From: Sciurus carolinensis
Lineage: Eukaryota > Chordata > Mammalia > Rodentia > Sciuridae
Reading direction: 5' to 3'
DNA length: 64,000 nucleotides
Assembly: GCF_902686445.1 (NCBI RefSeq)
Contig: NC_062220.1
Coordinates: forward strand, 112,144,643-112,208,642
Part shown: positions 25,461-35,640 of the stretch, piece after piece
How positions within the stretch are numbered: the stretch's first letter is position 1
Layout of the letters: every line of letters begins with the position of its first letter
Made by a program: the position numbers and the translations under genes
Notes under the pieces: generated by a model
What the model was told of the DNA's origin: nothing
Seen by the model: only the letters and a program-made list of their open reading frames with translations
The model's database searches: none

Positions 25461-25925
25461 AAAGACTTTTTTTTTTTTTTATTGTGAACAAATGGGATAC
25501 ATGTTCTTTCTCTGTTTGTACATAGAGTAAAGGCATACCATTTGTGTAATCATACGTTTACATAGGGTGATGTTGGTTGATTCATTCTGTTATTTTTTTC
25601 CCCTTCCCCCCACCCCTCCCATCCCTCTTTTCCCTCTATACAGTCCTTCCTTCCCCCATTCTTGCCCCCCTCCCTAACCCTCACTCTAACCCTAAAACTA
25701 ACCCCTCCCACACCCCATTATGTATCATCATCCACTTATCAGCGAGATCATTCTTCCTTTGGTTTTTTGAGATTGGCTTATCTCACTTAGCATGATATTC
25801 TCCAATTTCGTCCATTTGCTTGCAAATGCCATAATTTTATCATTCTTTATGGCTGAGTAATATTCCATTGTATATATATGCCACAGTTTCTTTATCCATT
25901 CATCAACTGAAGGGCATAAAGACTT
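25461..25925 (-). mobile_element. Young sciurid L1, 5'-truncated 3' end
   Basis: The T-run at 25468-25480 is the reverse-strand poly(A). Reading leftward from about 25917, the minus strand carries the last part of ORF2 ('caatggaatattactcagccataaagaatgataaaattatgg'), a 3' UTR with a telomere-like G-rich stretch (25665-25708) and the terminus ATGTATCCCATTTGTTCACAAT. The duplication AAAGACTT (25461-25468 and 25918-25925) marks target-primed insertion. It interrupts the L2-like and ancient-repeat DNA on either side. Confidence 0.9.
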
Positions 25926-26310
25926 CTATTAGTTATTTATTGTTGCATAACAAATGAACTCAAAACATAAAACAGCAATAATCATTCATTTTCTCTCACA
26001 GTTTCTGTGCATCAGGAATTCATATAAGGCACAGCAGGGACAGCTTATCCCTAGGGTTGGAGCCCTATCTAGAAAACACAAACCCCACAGGACAGGAACA
26101 ATCCAAAGTTACATTCACTTTCGGGCACTGGCTATTATGTGAGATCAGCAATGAGCCAAATTCAGTACCCACATGTGGCCTGAGCTGCCTCACAATATGA
26201 TAGCTGGGTTCCAAGGGAAAGAAACCTAAATTAAAGAAAGTTAGGTGAAAGTTGTGTTGCCTTTTATTGCCCAACCTTGCAAGTCATGTGGCAATACCAG
26301 TGCCACACTG
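25926..26310 (+). mobile_element. Ancient mammalian interspersed repeat, family not assigned
   Basis: It begins 'agttatttattgttgcataacaaatgaactcaaaacataaaacagc', then 'ttctctcacagtttctgtgcatcaggaatt' and later 'ccttttattgcccaaccttgcaagtcat'. I recognise this arrangement from an old widespread mammalian repeat but cannot name the family with confidence. Non-coding. Confidence 0.45.
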
Positions 26311-26854
26311 TGGTGATTGAGCAGTTACAATGTTCCATCTAATTTTAAGGGAAAGAAACACAGAACCCATACTTCCAATGAAGGAATACCGATGTCTTAT
26401 TGTAAGAAGAGCATATGGATGGGATGCATCACCATGTGGTCATCTCCAGAAAACACAATCTGCCACAGTCAACTCCCTTAACTACAGGATCGACTGTAGG
26501 AGTATAGAAAGAAAACATCTATCATTTAAGAGGGTTTGGGGGGAGAATAACATGCAGTTACATCAAGAAGTTGGAAGAGGAAGGTGAGGCTGTGGAGGAT
26601 TTTGTTTACTCTAGACCATGGAAGAGTATGGAAGAGTATGGGTGATGATGGAGTATAGAAGATTTAGACTTCTCTGGCCACAGGTATATTCAAACACATA
26701 GGGAAGATCAGAATTCTGTAAGTGTCAAATGCTGACAGGGAAAAAGGAAGAGGTTTTGTCAAAAGCCATGGAAGCCCATTAAGGGTTGATCCAAATGATA
26801 TAAAAGCTGAGTCCTCAAGGGGATGGTGGACAAAGAACATTTAAGGCACACTGA
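26311..26854 (+). mobile_element. Weak L2-like or unassigned DNA
   Basis: 26700-26800 contains 'agtgtcaaatgctgacaggg' and 'agccatggaagcccattaagg', which are L2-like phrases. The left part (26311-26530) is unassigned. Confidence 0.3.
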
Positions 26855-27720
26855 CCAACGAGGATTGATCCCAACATTGCCAGGAGAGTCTACATTAGAA
26901 AAACAACAACCCATCACGTTAACAGATGCTATAAGGAAAAACTATATTTCAGTATAACAGATGCGGCAAAAGCATTGAATAATATGACAATTACATGATG
27001 TGATACACTCATATGTGATAAAAAATAAAATCCTTAGCAAACTAGAAATAAAGGGAATGTTTTGAATCTGACAATGAATCTAGCAAAGACTCCTGGCAAT
27101 TAAGTAGTAAATATTCCCATGGTTGAAGCATTTGCTTACAGTCAAGAACAAAACTAGGACACCTGCTATCAGAACTTAGTTATGGATAAAAAATGTATGA
27201 AAATGAATACAAACAAGTTTATAATTTTAAAGGAAGAAACAAAATTCCTCTTCATAGATAATAACTGATAATATGGTTGATTCCAAATAAGGTCCAAGAG
27301 ATTCCAAAGGAAAAAAAAATAATAGAACTGACCAGTAACCAATAACAGGCAATATAAAGATCAATACACAAAATTTAAAAATTTATTTATGAATCAGCAA
27401 TAAATAATTCTAATATTTACTCTTAAGCTACATTTCCAATAGAGGGAAAAAAAGGTAAACACTCAGGAATATGTGCTAAAGCTGTTCAAGAGGAAACTAT
27501 GAAATATTTTATTGCAAAACCTAAAGTAAGATCTAAACACTGAAGAGAATTATTTCATGTTTATTATTATTAAACTAAATATTGTAAAGATGACAATACT
27601 TCCCAGATTAATTTATAAATTCAATATAAGTATCATTTAAAAACTCAAGAATTATTCAAGAATTTCACCAGATAGAATAAAGAATGAAAACAGACCCACA
27701 TGAAAGATCATGGTTGTAGA
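26855..27720 (+). mobile_element. Ancient L1 (L1M) ORF2 reverse-transcriptase relic
   Basis: RT-region phrases remain in order: 'gattgatcccaacattgccagg' (the GFIPG region), 'gatgcggcaaaagcattgaataa', 'tccttagcaaactagaaataaagggaat' and 'aagatgacaatacttcccagattaatttataaattcaatataagtatca'. All frames are broken. The DNA from 27720 to about 28140 is unassigned A-rich sequence that may be its continuation. Confidence 0.6.
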
Positions 27721-28139
27721 ATATCAGAACATGAAGTTTAAAGTATAAATCTTAAAGCTTCCAGAAAGGAAATGATATTGCCTTGCAAAGTACTGGAAAT
27801 CGGTAGGACATTTGACTTTTCAGCATCATTTCGGAATCCAAAAGCCAATGCAGTTCAAAGTTAAAAATTGCAAAAAAGTAAATAAATACAAATATAACTA
27901 AAAAATACAAACAGGAGAAAAGAAAAAGTCTAGAAGAGAGGAAAAAGAAGACATTCTAACCCTCCTATCTACTCCTTCTTAGAAAGTTAGAAGAGACTGT
28001 ATTTCATTGGAGAAAAGTAGGAAATAGACCAAGAAATTTAAAGCTATGGGATTTGTGTGGAAAGAAACGAATGAAAATCTTAGGAAGGCACCTATGGTAT
28101 GTACCATAAGTTTTGCTGCCAAGAAAGCATTTTGTCTAA

Positions 28140-28590
28140 ATTAATAATAGCTCTTAAAGAGTATCCCCGAATTCACAAGGGAACTTGTTAAAAAAAAAAA
28201 AAAAAAAAAAAAAGGAAATTCTTAGTTGGGCAGTATGGCACAAACCTGTAATCCCAGCAGTTCAGGAGGCTGAGGCAGGAGGATTGCAAGTTCCCTGCCA
28301 GCCTCAGCAACTTAGTGAGGCCCTAAGCAACTTAGCAAGACTGTGCCTCAAGACAAAAAAAAAAAAAAAAAATTTTTTAATTTCAAAGGGCTAGGCCTGT
28401 GGCTTAGTAGTTAGGCATTCCTAGATTCAATCCCTGGTATGAAAAAAAAAAAAAAGAAATGTTAATTCTCCGGATTTTTTCTAAGAACTACTATATCAAA
28501 ATCTGCATTTGGGAATCCAGCAATCTGTCTTTTATTTAGCCTTTAGTGCTTCTGATGCAATGCAAGGGTGAGGACCACTGGTGTGCCCTA
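28140..28590. mobile_element. hAT-Charlie (MER5/MER20-like) relic split by a SINE
   Basis: 'gaattcacaagggaacttgtta' left of the SINE and 'tcaaaatctgcatttgggaatccagcaatctg...ggtgaggaccactgg' right of it look like the two halves of one short Charlie-type element. The right terminus is near 28585. Confidence 0.4.
28224..28455 (+). mobile_element. Composite Alu/B1-like + ID SINE
   Basis: B1-like half: 'gttgggcagtatggcacaaacctgtaatcccagcag...ggctgaggcaggaggattgcaag'. A-rich linker at 28356-28372. ID half: 'gggctaggcctgtggcttagtagttaggcattcctagattcaatccctgg'. Poly(A) at 28442-28455. An additional A-run (28189-28213) precedes the 5' end, which is unusual for a SINE flank and probably an expanded target tract. 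Confidence 0.9.
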
Positions 28591-28839
28591 ATAGCTGTCT
28601 TTTATGTCATAACTGTTTCCCTACATTCTAATATAGGTTTCAGACTTCAATCTTTACTTTTTAATGAATTTTATTCTTATTATTTAAATAACACATGACC
28701 TTTATTGGTGTCTTGTAAAATATAGAAAAGAATAAATAAGAATGAAAAATTCTCCATGATTCCACAATCCAGAAAAAAAAGTACTATATATATGCTTATT
28801 TAAGATAGATATATAGACAACGTGGTATATACTTTATTT

Positions 28840-29275
28840 TTTAATTCACACATAATAATTGTAGATATTTATGGAGTATAGTGTAATGTTTTGATACATA
28901 TACACTATGTGTAATACATATAATAATTGTAGATATTTATGGAGTATAGTGTGATGTTTTGATACATATACACTATATGTAATACTCAAAACAGGGCACT
29001 TTATATATCCATTGCCTCATATATTTATCATCTCTTTGGATAAGGATATTCAAAATCTTCTTGCTTTTTAAAAATATTCAGTACAATATTATTAACCATA
29101 GTCACCCTGCTGTGTGACAAAATACCTCCTATTGAACTACAACTTGTACCTGCTGACTGACCACTCCCTAACCTTCTTCTATGAGACAGCATATATTCTA
29201 AATCAGAGCAAAATCATATGGTATTTATCTTTCTATGCCTGGTTTATTTCACTTCTGGTAAAAACTTTTTAAATG
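28840..29275 (-). mobile_element. Ancient L1 (L1M) 3' UTR relic
   Basis: Read on this strand, phrases 'gtaatgttttgatacatatac', 'tatatatccattgcctcatatatttatcatctc', 'attattaaccatagtcaccctgctgtg' and 'ggtatttatctttctatgcctggtttatttcact' are the reverse complement of an L1M 3' UTR. It contains a tandem duplication (28852-28987). Confidence 0.65.
28852..28987. repeat. 68-bp tandem duplication inside an L1 relic
   Basis: The block starting ATAATAATTGTAGATATTTA at 28852 repeats at 28920 with about two substitutions (GTAATG/GTGATG and CTATGTG/CTATATG). The related L1 sequence as I remember it has the block once, so this is a local duplication after insertion. Confidence 0.9.
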
Positions 29276-29479
29276 TTTTCATTCAAATTTGTATAATGAG
29301 TATTTCTCATATTATTGAAATATCTTCCAAAACACTCTTACTATTTCATGATATAGTGGTAGTATGATTTAGTAAAATGCGCTAATATCAATATTTTTCC
29401 TAATTTTTTGAAAGGATAATTATTGTTGCAACAAATTTTATTATAGCTCTTTGTCATCATTCTAAGTGAAGTCCTTGTG

Positions 29480-29695
29480 GGCAGAAAGAGCTGGGTGTGA
29501 CTCTAAGAGGTGCCATTTAGTCAGTGCCATAGATTTCTGCATGCTAATTCACCTCTTAGAGTTTCAGTTTCCTCATCCGTAAAATGCAAGTATTAACATT
29601 CTTCATATGAAATCCTTGCAAGAACTGAGCAATGTAATACACATAAAGTACTTAGAACAGTACCTATCAAGAGCTATTGCCTAACAAAAGCAAAG
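29480..29695 (+). mobile_element. MIR SINE relic
   Basis: Core phrases 'catgctaattcacctcttagagtttcagtttcctcatccgtaaaatgcaagtatt', 'gcaagaactgagcaatgtaatacacataaagtacttagaacagtacctatcaa' match MIR. Non-coding. Confidence 0.7.
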
Positions 29696-30595
29696 CTGCA
29701 GTAGGAACAATGGTAACATCAGGAGTAGTAATCATATATCATTGGGTCCTATAAATTCTGAAAACCAAATTTACAGAGTCAACAGTTTGGATTCTTTGTC
29801 TTCTGTTTTCCCTTCTACAAATGTTTTATTCATTTAATATTTAACCATGAATTTATGAGAATGACCTTCGTGTCACATCCCTGCCAGCATGGCACATCTG
29901 CTGTGACCATCTAATAAGCAATAAAATCACATTGTTTTAATTCTTTTGTATGGTAGCAGGATTTACCCATAGTAAAAAAATGCTTAATGATTTGTTAATA
30001 GGGTAGATTTCATGCTAAGTGCTGTTACTACAATAAAATATCTTAAAAACAGCACTGAGTCCTTTTAGTGCTTGTAAGAACTTTATTTCCTAGCACTAAA
30101 TCTGCCCAAATGCCTTGGTAAGGCTTTCACTGAAGATTGATTTGAGTTGACTTCTGAAAAGTAAATTGTACTTATTTTTTCATGAGAAGCACAAGAAGTA
30201 GTTGTGGAGTGGGGCAGAGTTTATTCTAGATAAAATGACATGCACACACAAGTATAAAGTGTGAAATGATCAGGAAGATGATGATCTGTTAAATGTACCC
30301 CAAGGGATTTCTGGGCAAAATTTCAGGAGATCATAAGAGCTAAACAGATTGAAAGCAGAATCTTTTCAAAGCTGTAGTAGGTGTTATAACCTTGGTTTAT
30401 AGGTAACAGAGACCACCAAAAATCATTTATCCAACTAATTTGTATTATCGGATTTTGTTTTAGAATAAAAACTGTTGGTGATAAAGAGAATAAGTTAGAA
30501 AGAAGGAAGTTTAGCTGGGAAGGATGGGGGTGAGGTAGACAGAAGGCTGGATAATAAGTACCCAAACACAATAGAATTAGTAAGTCCTAGTGCTC
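29696..30595. other. Unassigned non-coding DNA
   Basis: No gene or clear repeat was seen. The minus-strand open frame at 30323-30571 (82 codons) has no recognisable motif. Confidence 0.45.
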
Positions 30596-30599
30596 TACA

Positions 30600-30935
30600 G
30601 CACAATTGGGTGACTATGGTCCACAATTACATATTCCATATTTTATGAATAACGAGAAGAGAAAAGCTCAAAGCTCTAAACACATAGTAATGATAAGAGA
30701 TGAAAAAGTAAATTACCCTGATTTTATCAGGACATATTGTATACATTATTGAAATATCCCATAAATATGTACAATTATTACATATTGATTAAAAAAATTG
30801 TTGAGTTTAAGGAGATGAAAATGCTAACTACCTGGATTTGCTCATTACACATTATATGCACATATTAAATGATCACACTTTACCCCAAAATACATATGAT
30901 TATGGTAATAATTAATAAAAATTAACTTTTTAAAA
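30600..30935 (+). mobile_element. Ancient L1 3' UTR ends, two in tandem
   Basis: 'gatgaaaaagtaaattaccctgattttatcaggacatattgtatacatt...cccataaatatgtacaattattacatattgatta' (to about 30795) is an L1MA/MB-type terminus. A second terminus begins at about 30808 ('ggagatgaaaatgctaactacctggatttgctcattacacattatatgc') and ends in an A-rich tract near 30930. Neither has coding sequence. Confidence 0.6.
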
Positions 30936-31097
30936 AAGAGGAAAATCTGAACATGAAGTATCAGGTCTTCATAATTATCTAGAAGAAAGAACTTGGTGAA
31001 CGAAGTCATATGAAATAAAGGGAATGGATTCAAGGACCATTTCAGAGGCAGAATCAATTGGATGGTGAGTAAATTTTAATACTAAGGGAAACTTAAG

Positions 31098-31217
31098 CCC
31101 TAAAATTATATCTTTTTTTTTGGGGGGGGGGGGGTTCTGGGGATCGAACCCAGGGCCTTGTGCTTACAAGGCAAGCATTCTACCGACTGAGCTATCTCCC
31201 CAGCCCCTAAAATTATA
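31098..31217 (-). mobile_element. Young ID-type SINE with intact target duplication
   Basis: The minus strand begins GGGGCTGGGGAGATAGCTCA (31204 downward). It keeps a tRNA-like A box (TAGCTCAGTCGGTAG) and a perfect-looking B box (GGTTCGATCC, at about 31141-31150). Its end appears here as T9 followed by G13 (31113-31134). Target-site duplication CCCTAAAATTATA lies at 31098-31110 and 31205-31217. This is probably a young insertion. It is tRNA-derived, not a tRNA gene: no closed acceptor or anticodon stem is apparent. Confidence 0.9.
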
Positions 31218-31384
31218 CCTTGACCAAAGTGGAAATTTTGCACTGATGACTTAGTCTATAAGAAAGGAAAGAGAAGTACATACATGTGAGTGCACATGTA
31301 CATATATGTAATATTTATATACAGTGCTATCTATATGCATATATATATGTTATATATGATGTGTGTTGAAATACTTTTTATAAT

Positions 31385-31918
31385 CTCCCCTTGTAATATC
31401 CTCCCAGTGTGGGAAACAGAACTCCTGGGCAGGATGTCCTTCTTGCACTCCGCTTGATCTAGTCTTTCCCTTTCTTCACCCTTTATATGTCCCAGAGGGC
31501 TGATCAATTTATCATTCCTTGGTCAAGGGCCTTCCTTTTACCCTACCTTGTAGTTGGGCCCTGTCTGTGGGGACCATCAGAGGAAAGGAGAGGAGACAGC
31601 AAAGTTGCAATGGTTATCTGCCTCCCTCACTACAGCTACTGGCCAGGAGCCTCAGTCAATATGTAAATTCACTCTCTTGTTCTGTCGCCCTGTGTTGGTT
31701 CTGGGGTTCTGGAAATTCTCCCTCTCCTTCTTCCCCCACTTATTCTTAGGTCTGGAGGTGGGAATGGACTCTCCCATTACTAATTCAGGAGTACTGTGCT
31801 ATTCTTTCTGGGTTTCCTACATTCCATCCACATCTATGTAACCAATCCCTTGATTAAACTGTTGTCAAAATGCACACGTTAAGGGTAACATCTGTTTCCT
31901 ACTGGGATGTTAACTGAT
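31385..31918 (+). mobile_element. ERVL-type (MLT2-like) LTR, candidate 5' LTR
   Basis: The 3' end 'cttgattaaactgttgtcaaaatgcacacgttaagggtaacatctgtttcctactggga' parallels the end of the LTR at 36240-36316 ('tttattaaactcttctcc...accatctgtttttgccaggaccctgactgatacag'). Same orientation as the pol-like remnant and the LTR downstream, so the pair may bracket one decayed ERVL copy. Open frames at 31519-31841 are overlapping and not retroviral proteins. Confidence 0.45.
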
Positions 31919-32189
31919 GAAGACGTTGTGGAACTAGAAATAGCTCTAGGAAACAGACCCCTCTATACATGAGCATCTGGAAGAGAATCCTCTCCTTGCC
32001 ACAGGCAAAGGAGACTTGAGCAGCTAACTCAAGTAGGAGATCAAGATTATTCAAATTAAAGTGGAATAGAAAGAAGGGCAAGTCCAGGGCAAGTTGTTGG
32101 AAAGTCATTTTGCTATAGCAATAAGCCCCCATAATGATACTGTGGATTCAGAGATTACAGCACAGAATGGCTTTTTCTGACAACTTTAG
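31919..32189. other. Unassigned; possible ERVL interior
   Basis: Directly downstream of the LTR-like end. No coding motif is visible and identity is uncertain. Confidence 0.3.
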
Positions 32190-32402
32190 AGTAGTGGTTC
32201 TCAACTGGTGGCAACTTTTGCCTCTAGGAGACTTTTAGAAACATCTGAACTCACTTTTAAGTAGTCACCACTTGAGGATGGGAGGTTACTATTGGCATCT
32301 AATGGATACATGCCAAGGAGGCAGTTCAACGCTATAAAATCCCCACAATTATCCAGTCCAACATGTTGACAGTAATGAAGTTAAGAATCCCTGTCCTAGA
32401 AA
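32190..32402 (+). mobile_element. hAT-Charlie-type non-autonomous element
   Basis: It starts with 'agtagtggttctcaactggtgg', has 'cttttgcctctaggagacttttagaaacatctg' and 'tactattggcatctaatgg', and ends 'agaatccctgtcctag'. This is the classic layout of a short MER-type hAT element with CAGTGGTTCTCAA-like termini. Confidence 0.55.
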
Positions 32403-33084
32403 GCAGTAAATATAAAATCGAAAACATAAGTAGAAATCAGAAAGTCCTAGCAATAGATTTAAAAGAGTTCCTCATCTCCTGGAGTCATGGGTCAAGTAGA
32501 TCTATAAACCAAGCCAGTGATCTAAACCTAAATATTGCAGACAGATACTTAACCTTGACAGGTCTCACTCATGCCAGTGTAAGGGGTTCTGTGAAGAGGC
32601 ATAAGGCCCTGAGATATTTGAGCCAAAAAAAGACAAAAGATCAGAGTGTCAAACTCACAAATCTTTTTAAAACTCTTGCAAGTAGAAACAGTTTATAAAA
32701 GTTTATAAATGACTTCATTTAAATCAGACATCCTACAAGCTAATGCTAGTTCTCCTCAGAACACACCCTCTACTCTATGTCAATAGATCTCAACATAACC
32801 AGAGCAAAAATATAGCATGTCTGCTCTGGAAATAAAACAAACACCCCCAAAAAATTAAGGAATCAAGTTAAGCTCTATTAGCAGGAGACTGTATCACACT
32901 CAGGAGGATTAAGCACAAGATATAAGGAGACTAGATCCAAAAGTATTCATTGCATAATTTGGATTTCATGTGATGCCTGGAGCCCCTGAGGATAGTGTAA
33001 ATCATCTGCTAGGTTGGCCAGTGGAGCTAGAACTCACAGTGGTTTAGGTATGTGAAGTGTAAACACTGCAACTTTCTAGCAGAG
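32403..33084. other. Unassigned non-coding DNA
   Basis: Contains a 111-codon plus-strand open frame whose ATG is at 32363. It begins within the hAT element and has no recognised motif. I do not call it a gene. Confidence 0.4.
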
Positions 33085-33300
33085 ATTCCCTGATCTCTCT
33101 CTCAGAATCACCAGGGAGGTTGCTAAAAATACAAAAGCCTACTCTGCTAATACCTACCACACTGGTCTATAGCAGTGTTCCTCAAACATCACATCAGACA
33201 CACTTGGGGAGATTTAAATTTAACAAAGCCTAGGTCACATCCCAAACTAATTAAATCAGAATTTCTAGGGGTGGCACTAGTCACCGGAGCTTTTAGTATG
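33085..33300 (+). mobile_element. MER5-type hAT relics
   Basis: 'cagaatcaccagggaggttgctaaaaatac' and then 'tagcagtgttcctcaaacatcacatcag...aattaaatcagaatttctaggggtggcac' are typical MER5/Charlie phrases. There may be two partial copies. The element is cut on the right by the L1 insertion at 33301. Confidence 0.5.
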
Positions 33301-34285
33301 TGTTTTTTTTTTTTTAATTTGTTCTAATTAGTCATACATGATAGTAAAATGCACTTTGATACATCATACATAAATTGAGTATCATTTTTCATTCTTCTGG
33401 TTGTACATGATGTAGAATCACACAAGTCATATAGTCATAAATGCACATAGGGTAATAATGTCCGATTCATCCTACTATCCTTCCTATCCCCAAACCCCCT
33501 CCCCACCCTCTACTCCCTTCGGCCTAATTCAAAGTAAATCTATTCTTCCCTAGCTTCCCACATTATTGTTAATTAGCACCCACAAATCAGAGAAAACATT
33601 TGGTCTTTGACTTTTTGGGTTTGGCTTATTTCACTTGGCATGATAGTCTCCAGCTCCATCCACTTACCTGCAAATGCCGTAATTTCATTCTTGAGTACGA
33701 GTAATATTCTATTGTGCATACATATATTTTCTTTATCCATTCATCTGTTGAAGGACACCTAGTTTGGTTCCATAGTTTAGTTATTGTGAGTTGAGCTGCT
33801 ATAAACATTGATGTGACTGCATCCCTGTAGTATGCTGATTTTAAGTCCTTTAGGTATAAACCAAGGAGTGGGATCACTGGGTCAAATGGTAATTCTATTC
33901 CAAGTTTTCTGAGGAATTTCCATACCACTTTCCATAATGGTTGCACCAATTTGCAGTTCCATCAGCAATGTATGAGTATACATTTTCCCCCACATCCTCA
34001 CCAACACTAATGTTGCTTGTATTCTTTTTTTTATTGTAAACAAATGGGATACATGTTGTTTCTCTGTTTGTTGCTTGTATTCTTGATAATTGCCATTCTT
34101 ACTGGAGTGAGATGAAATCTTAGAGTAGTTTTGATTTTCATTTATTTAATTGCTAGAGATGTTGAACATTTTTTTCATATATTTGTTGATGGATTGTATT
34201 TCTTCTTCCATGAAGTGTCTGTTCAGTTCCTTAGCCTATTTCTAGATTGGTTTACTTGGTTTTGTTTTTTTGTGGTTTTGTTTTC
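33301..34285 (-). mobile_element. 5'-truncated sciurid L1
   Basis: T-run at 33302-33314 is the reverse poly(A). Read from right to left it carries ORF2 C-terminal sequence ('gttgcatccattatgg...', [16 protein letters not shown] peptide encoded at about 33840-33900), then a 3' UTR ending 'catgtatgactaattagaac'. The remaining frame (33626-33949) has the ORF2 C-terminal motifs but includes frameshifts. A second tiny L1 is inserted at 34027-34069. Confidence 0.9.
34012..34084 (-). mobile_element. Ultra-short (about 43-bp) L1 insertion with perfect target duplication
   Basis: GTTGCTTGTATTCTT occurs at 34012-34026 and again at 34070-34084. Between them is a 43-bp insert, a T-run followed by TTATTGTAAACAAATGGG and ACATGTTGTTTCTCTGTTT. 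In reverse complement this equals the terminal bases and poly(A) of the young L1 subfamily seen at 56510-56548. Removing the insert plus one copy of the duplication restores a continuous L1 host sequence. It is therefore an extremely 5'-truncated L1 (about 35 bp of L1 plus tail). Confidence 0.9.
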
Positions 34286-34349
34286 CAAGATCAAAATACA
34301 GAGTGTTGCTAGCCAGAATGGCCAAGTGAAGACCAGGAAACCAAAGAAG

Positions 34350-35640
34350 TTGTGATCTGAGTTCCTCTCACAAGTTATTAGAGTTGTGAATCCATCATAT
34401 GATGGTTCTCCAGTCCCAGAAAATGAAGTTAACTGTACTCAGTCTCTGAAAGAATTTCATTATGTATTTCTTGGCTAGTGGAATAATGACTATCATAGCA
34501 GAAAAGGCCAGATGGAAATCCCTGAACACTAATTTCACTAAGAGAGTAAACCAAAATTAAATACCACCTCGATACAGAGGCAAATGCCTAGATCACCTAC
34601 CACATCCCTGTTCATTCAACTGCTTAGCTGATATAATAGGAAAAGGTCACACTTGTCCCCTCATCTGGCTGCCACCATAACTGTGTATCAACCAAGGCCA
34701 GAGTTCAACACTGGGTCTCCAACATAATGTCACTTATCAGGGTGACCAACCTGCTACCTGGTGGCAAGCTGTTATCTTAGATCCCTTTCATCACAGATGA
34801 AAGTTGAGTTATCTTCAGAGGGTCAGAAACATTCTTGGTATTAATTGACATTTGCTTTTTCCATTTCTACCGATTCTACTATTGATAGGCTTGAAGAATG
34901 TCTTGTCCATCTTCAGGTAATCTTGCCTCTATTCCTTCTGTTACAGATGTCACTTTATAGTGAAGCACGCACGTGTTGGCAATTCACTGTTATTGCTGCT
35001 CTTTATCCTAGAAGCTAAAAGCTCAGTTATGTCAGTTGAGAGATAGTACTCTGCTAAACTGGGGACTATGTCAAAGGATATGGTATATTTCTTAACTAGT
35101 GGATAATATGTGGTGCCATCTCATTCACAACAGGTTTAAGAACCAGTGCATGGAGGTAGAAATGGCCCAGGTTACCACTAAAATCCTTGACAAATATTTG
35201 CTTCCAGTCGCCACAAACTCAGCCTCTTTGGATGTAGAGGTTTTGTTCCCTGGTGCCTTCATCTAGGAATACAATCACAATGCCCTGATTTCTAAGATGA
35301 GACGCCTCCTTAACCATTTGGGACCCCTCATATCACCAACTAACAGAGAGAAGGGGTAACTCCATGATCGGATATTCTTGATCCCACTTGGGTTGCGACT
35401 ACACTCTGGGAGCTAGAACAATGCTAGAACCAGGAGGTTCTTGTCATTAAAGAACTGTGCTTATCCAATAAATACAGGACCTTTAAGACTTCATGACCCA
35501 ACTAAATGACAATGTGGATCATCCTACCAGGCAAAAGACTCAACTTAGATGAGGCACTAACAGAGCAGAAAGACAGTATAGACATTGTAGGGGAAGAAAG
35601 TGATCAGTACTAATAAAAAGTTTGTGATGAGCTATATCAC
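34350..35640 (+). pseudogene. Degenerate ERVL-like pol remnant (integrase region)
   Basis: The order of fragments resembles the 3' part of an ERVL pol gene in the integrase region: a segment near 34840-34990 corresponds to the catalytic-core area, and 35200-35560 to the C-terminal area. Stops and frameshifts are frequent and no long open frame remains, so it cannot be expressed as protein. It lies in the same orientation as the flanking LTR-like segments. The assignment is from remembered family sequence and is moderate. Confidence 0.45.

Noticed and set aside
28185..28394. 69-codon open frame beginning MLKKKKKK
   Set aside because: It is a poly(A) run plus a SINE; similar frames occur in every copy of this SINE.
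31113..31204. tRNA gene on the minus strand
   Set aside because: Only promoter-box similarity remains. It has SINE structure and a target duplication, and no cloverleaf is apparent.
33626..33949. 107-codon minus-strand frame as a gene
   Set aside because: It is L1 ORF2 C-terminus within the truncated L1 at 33301-34285.
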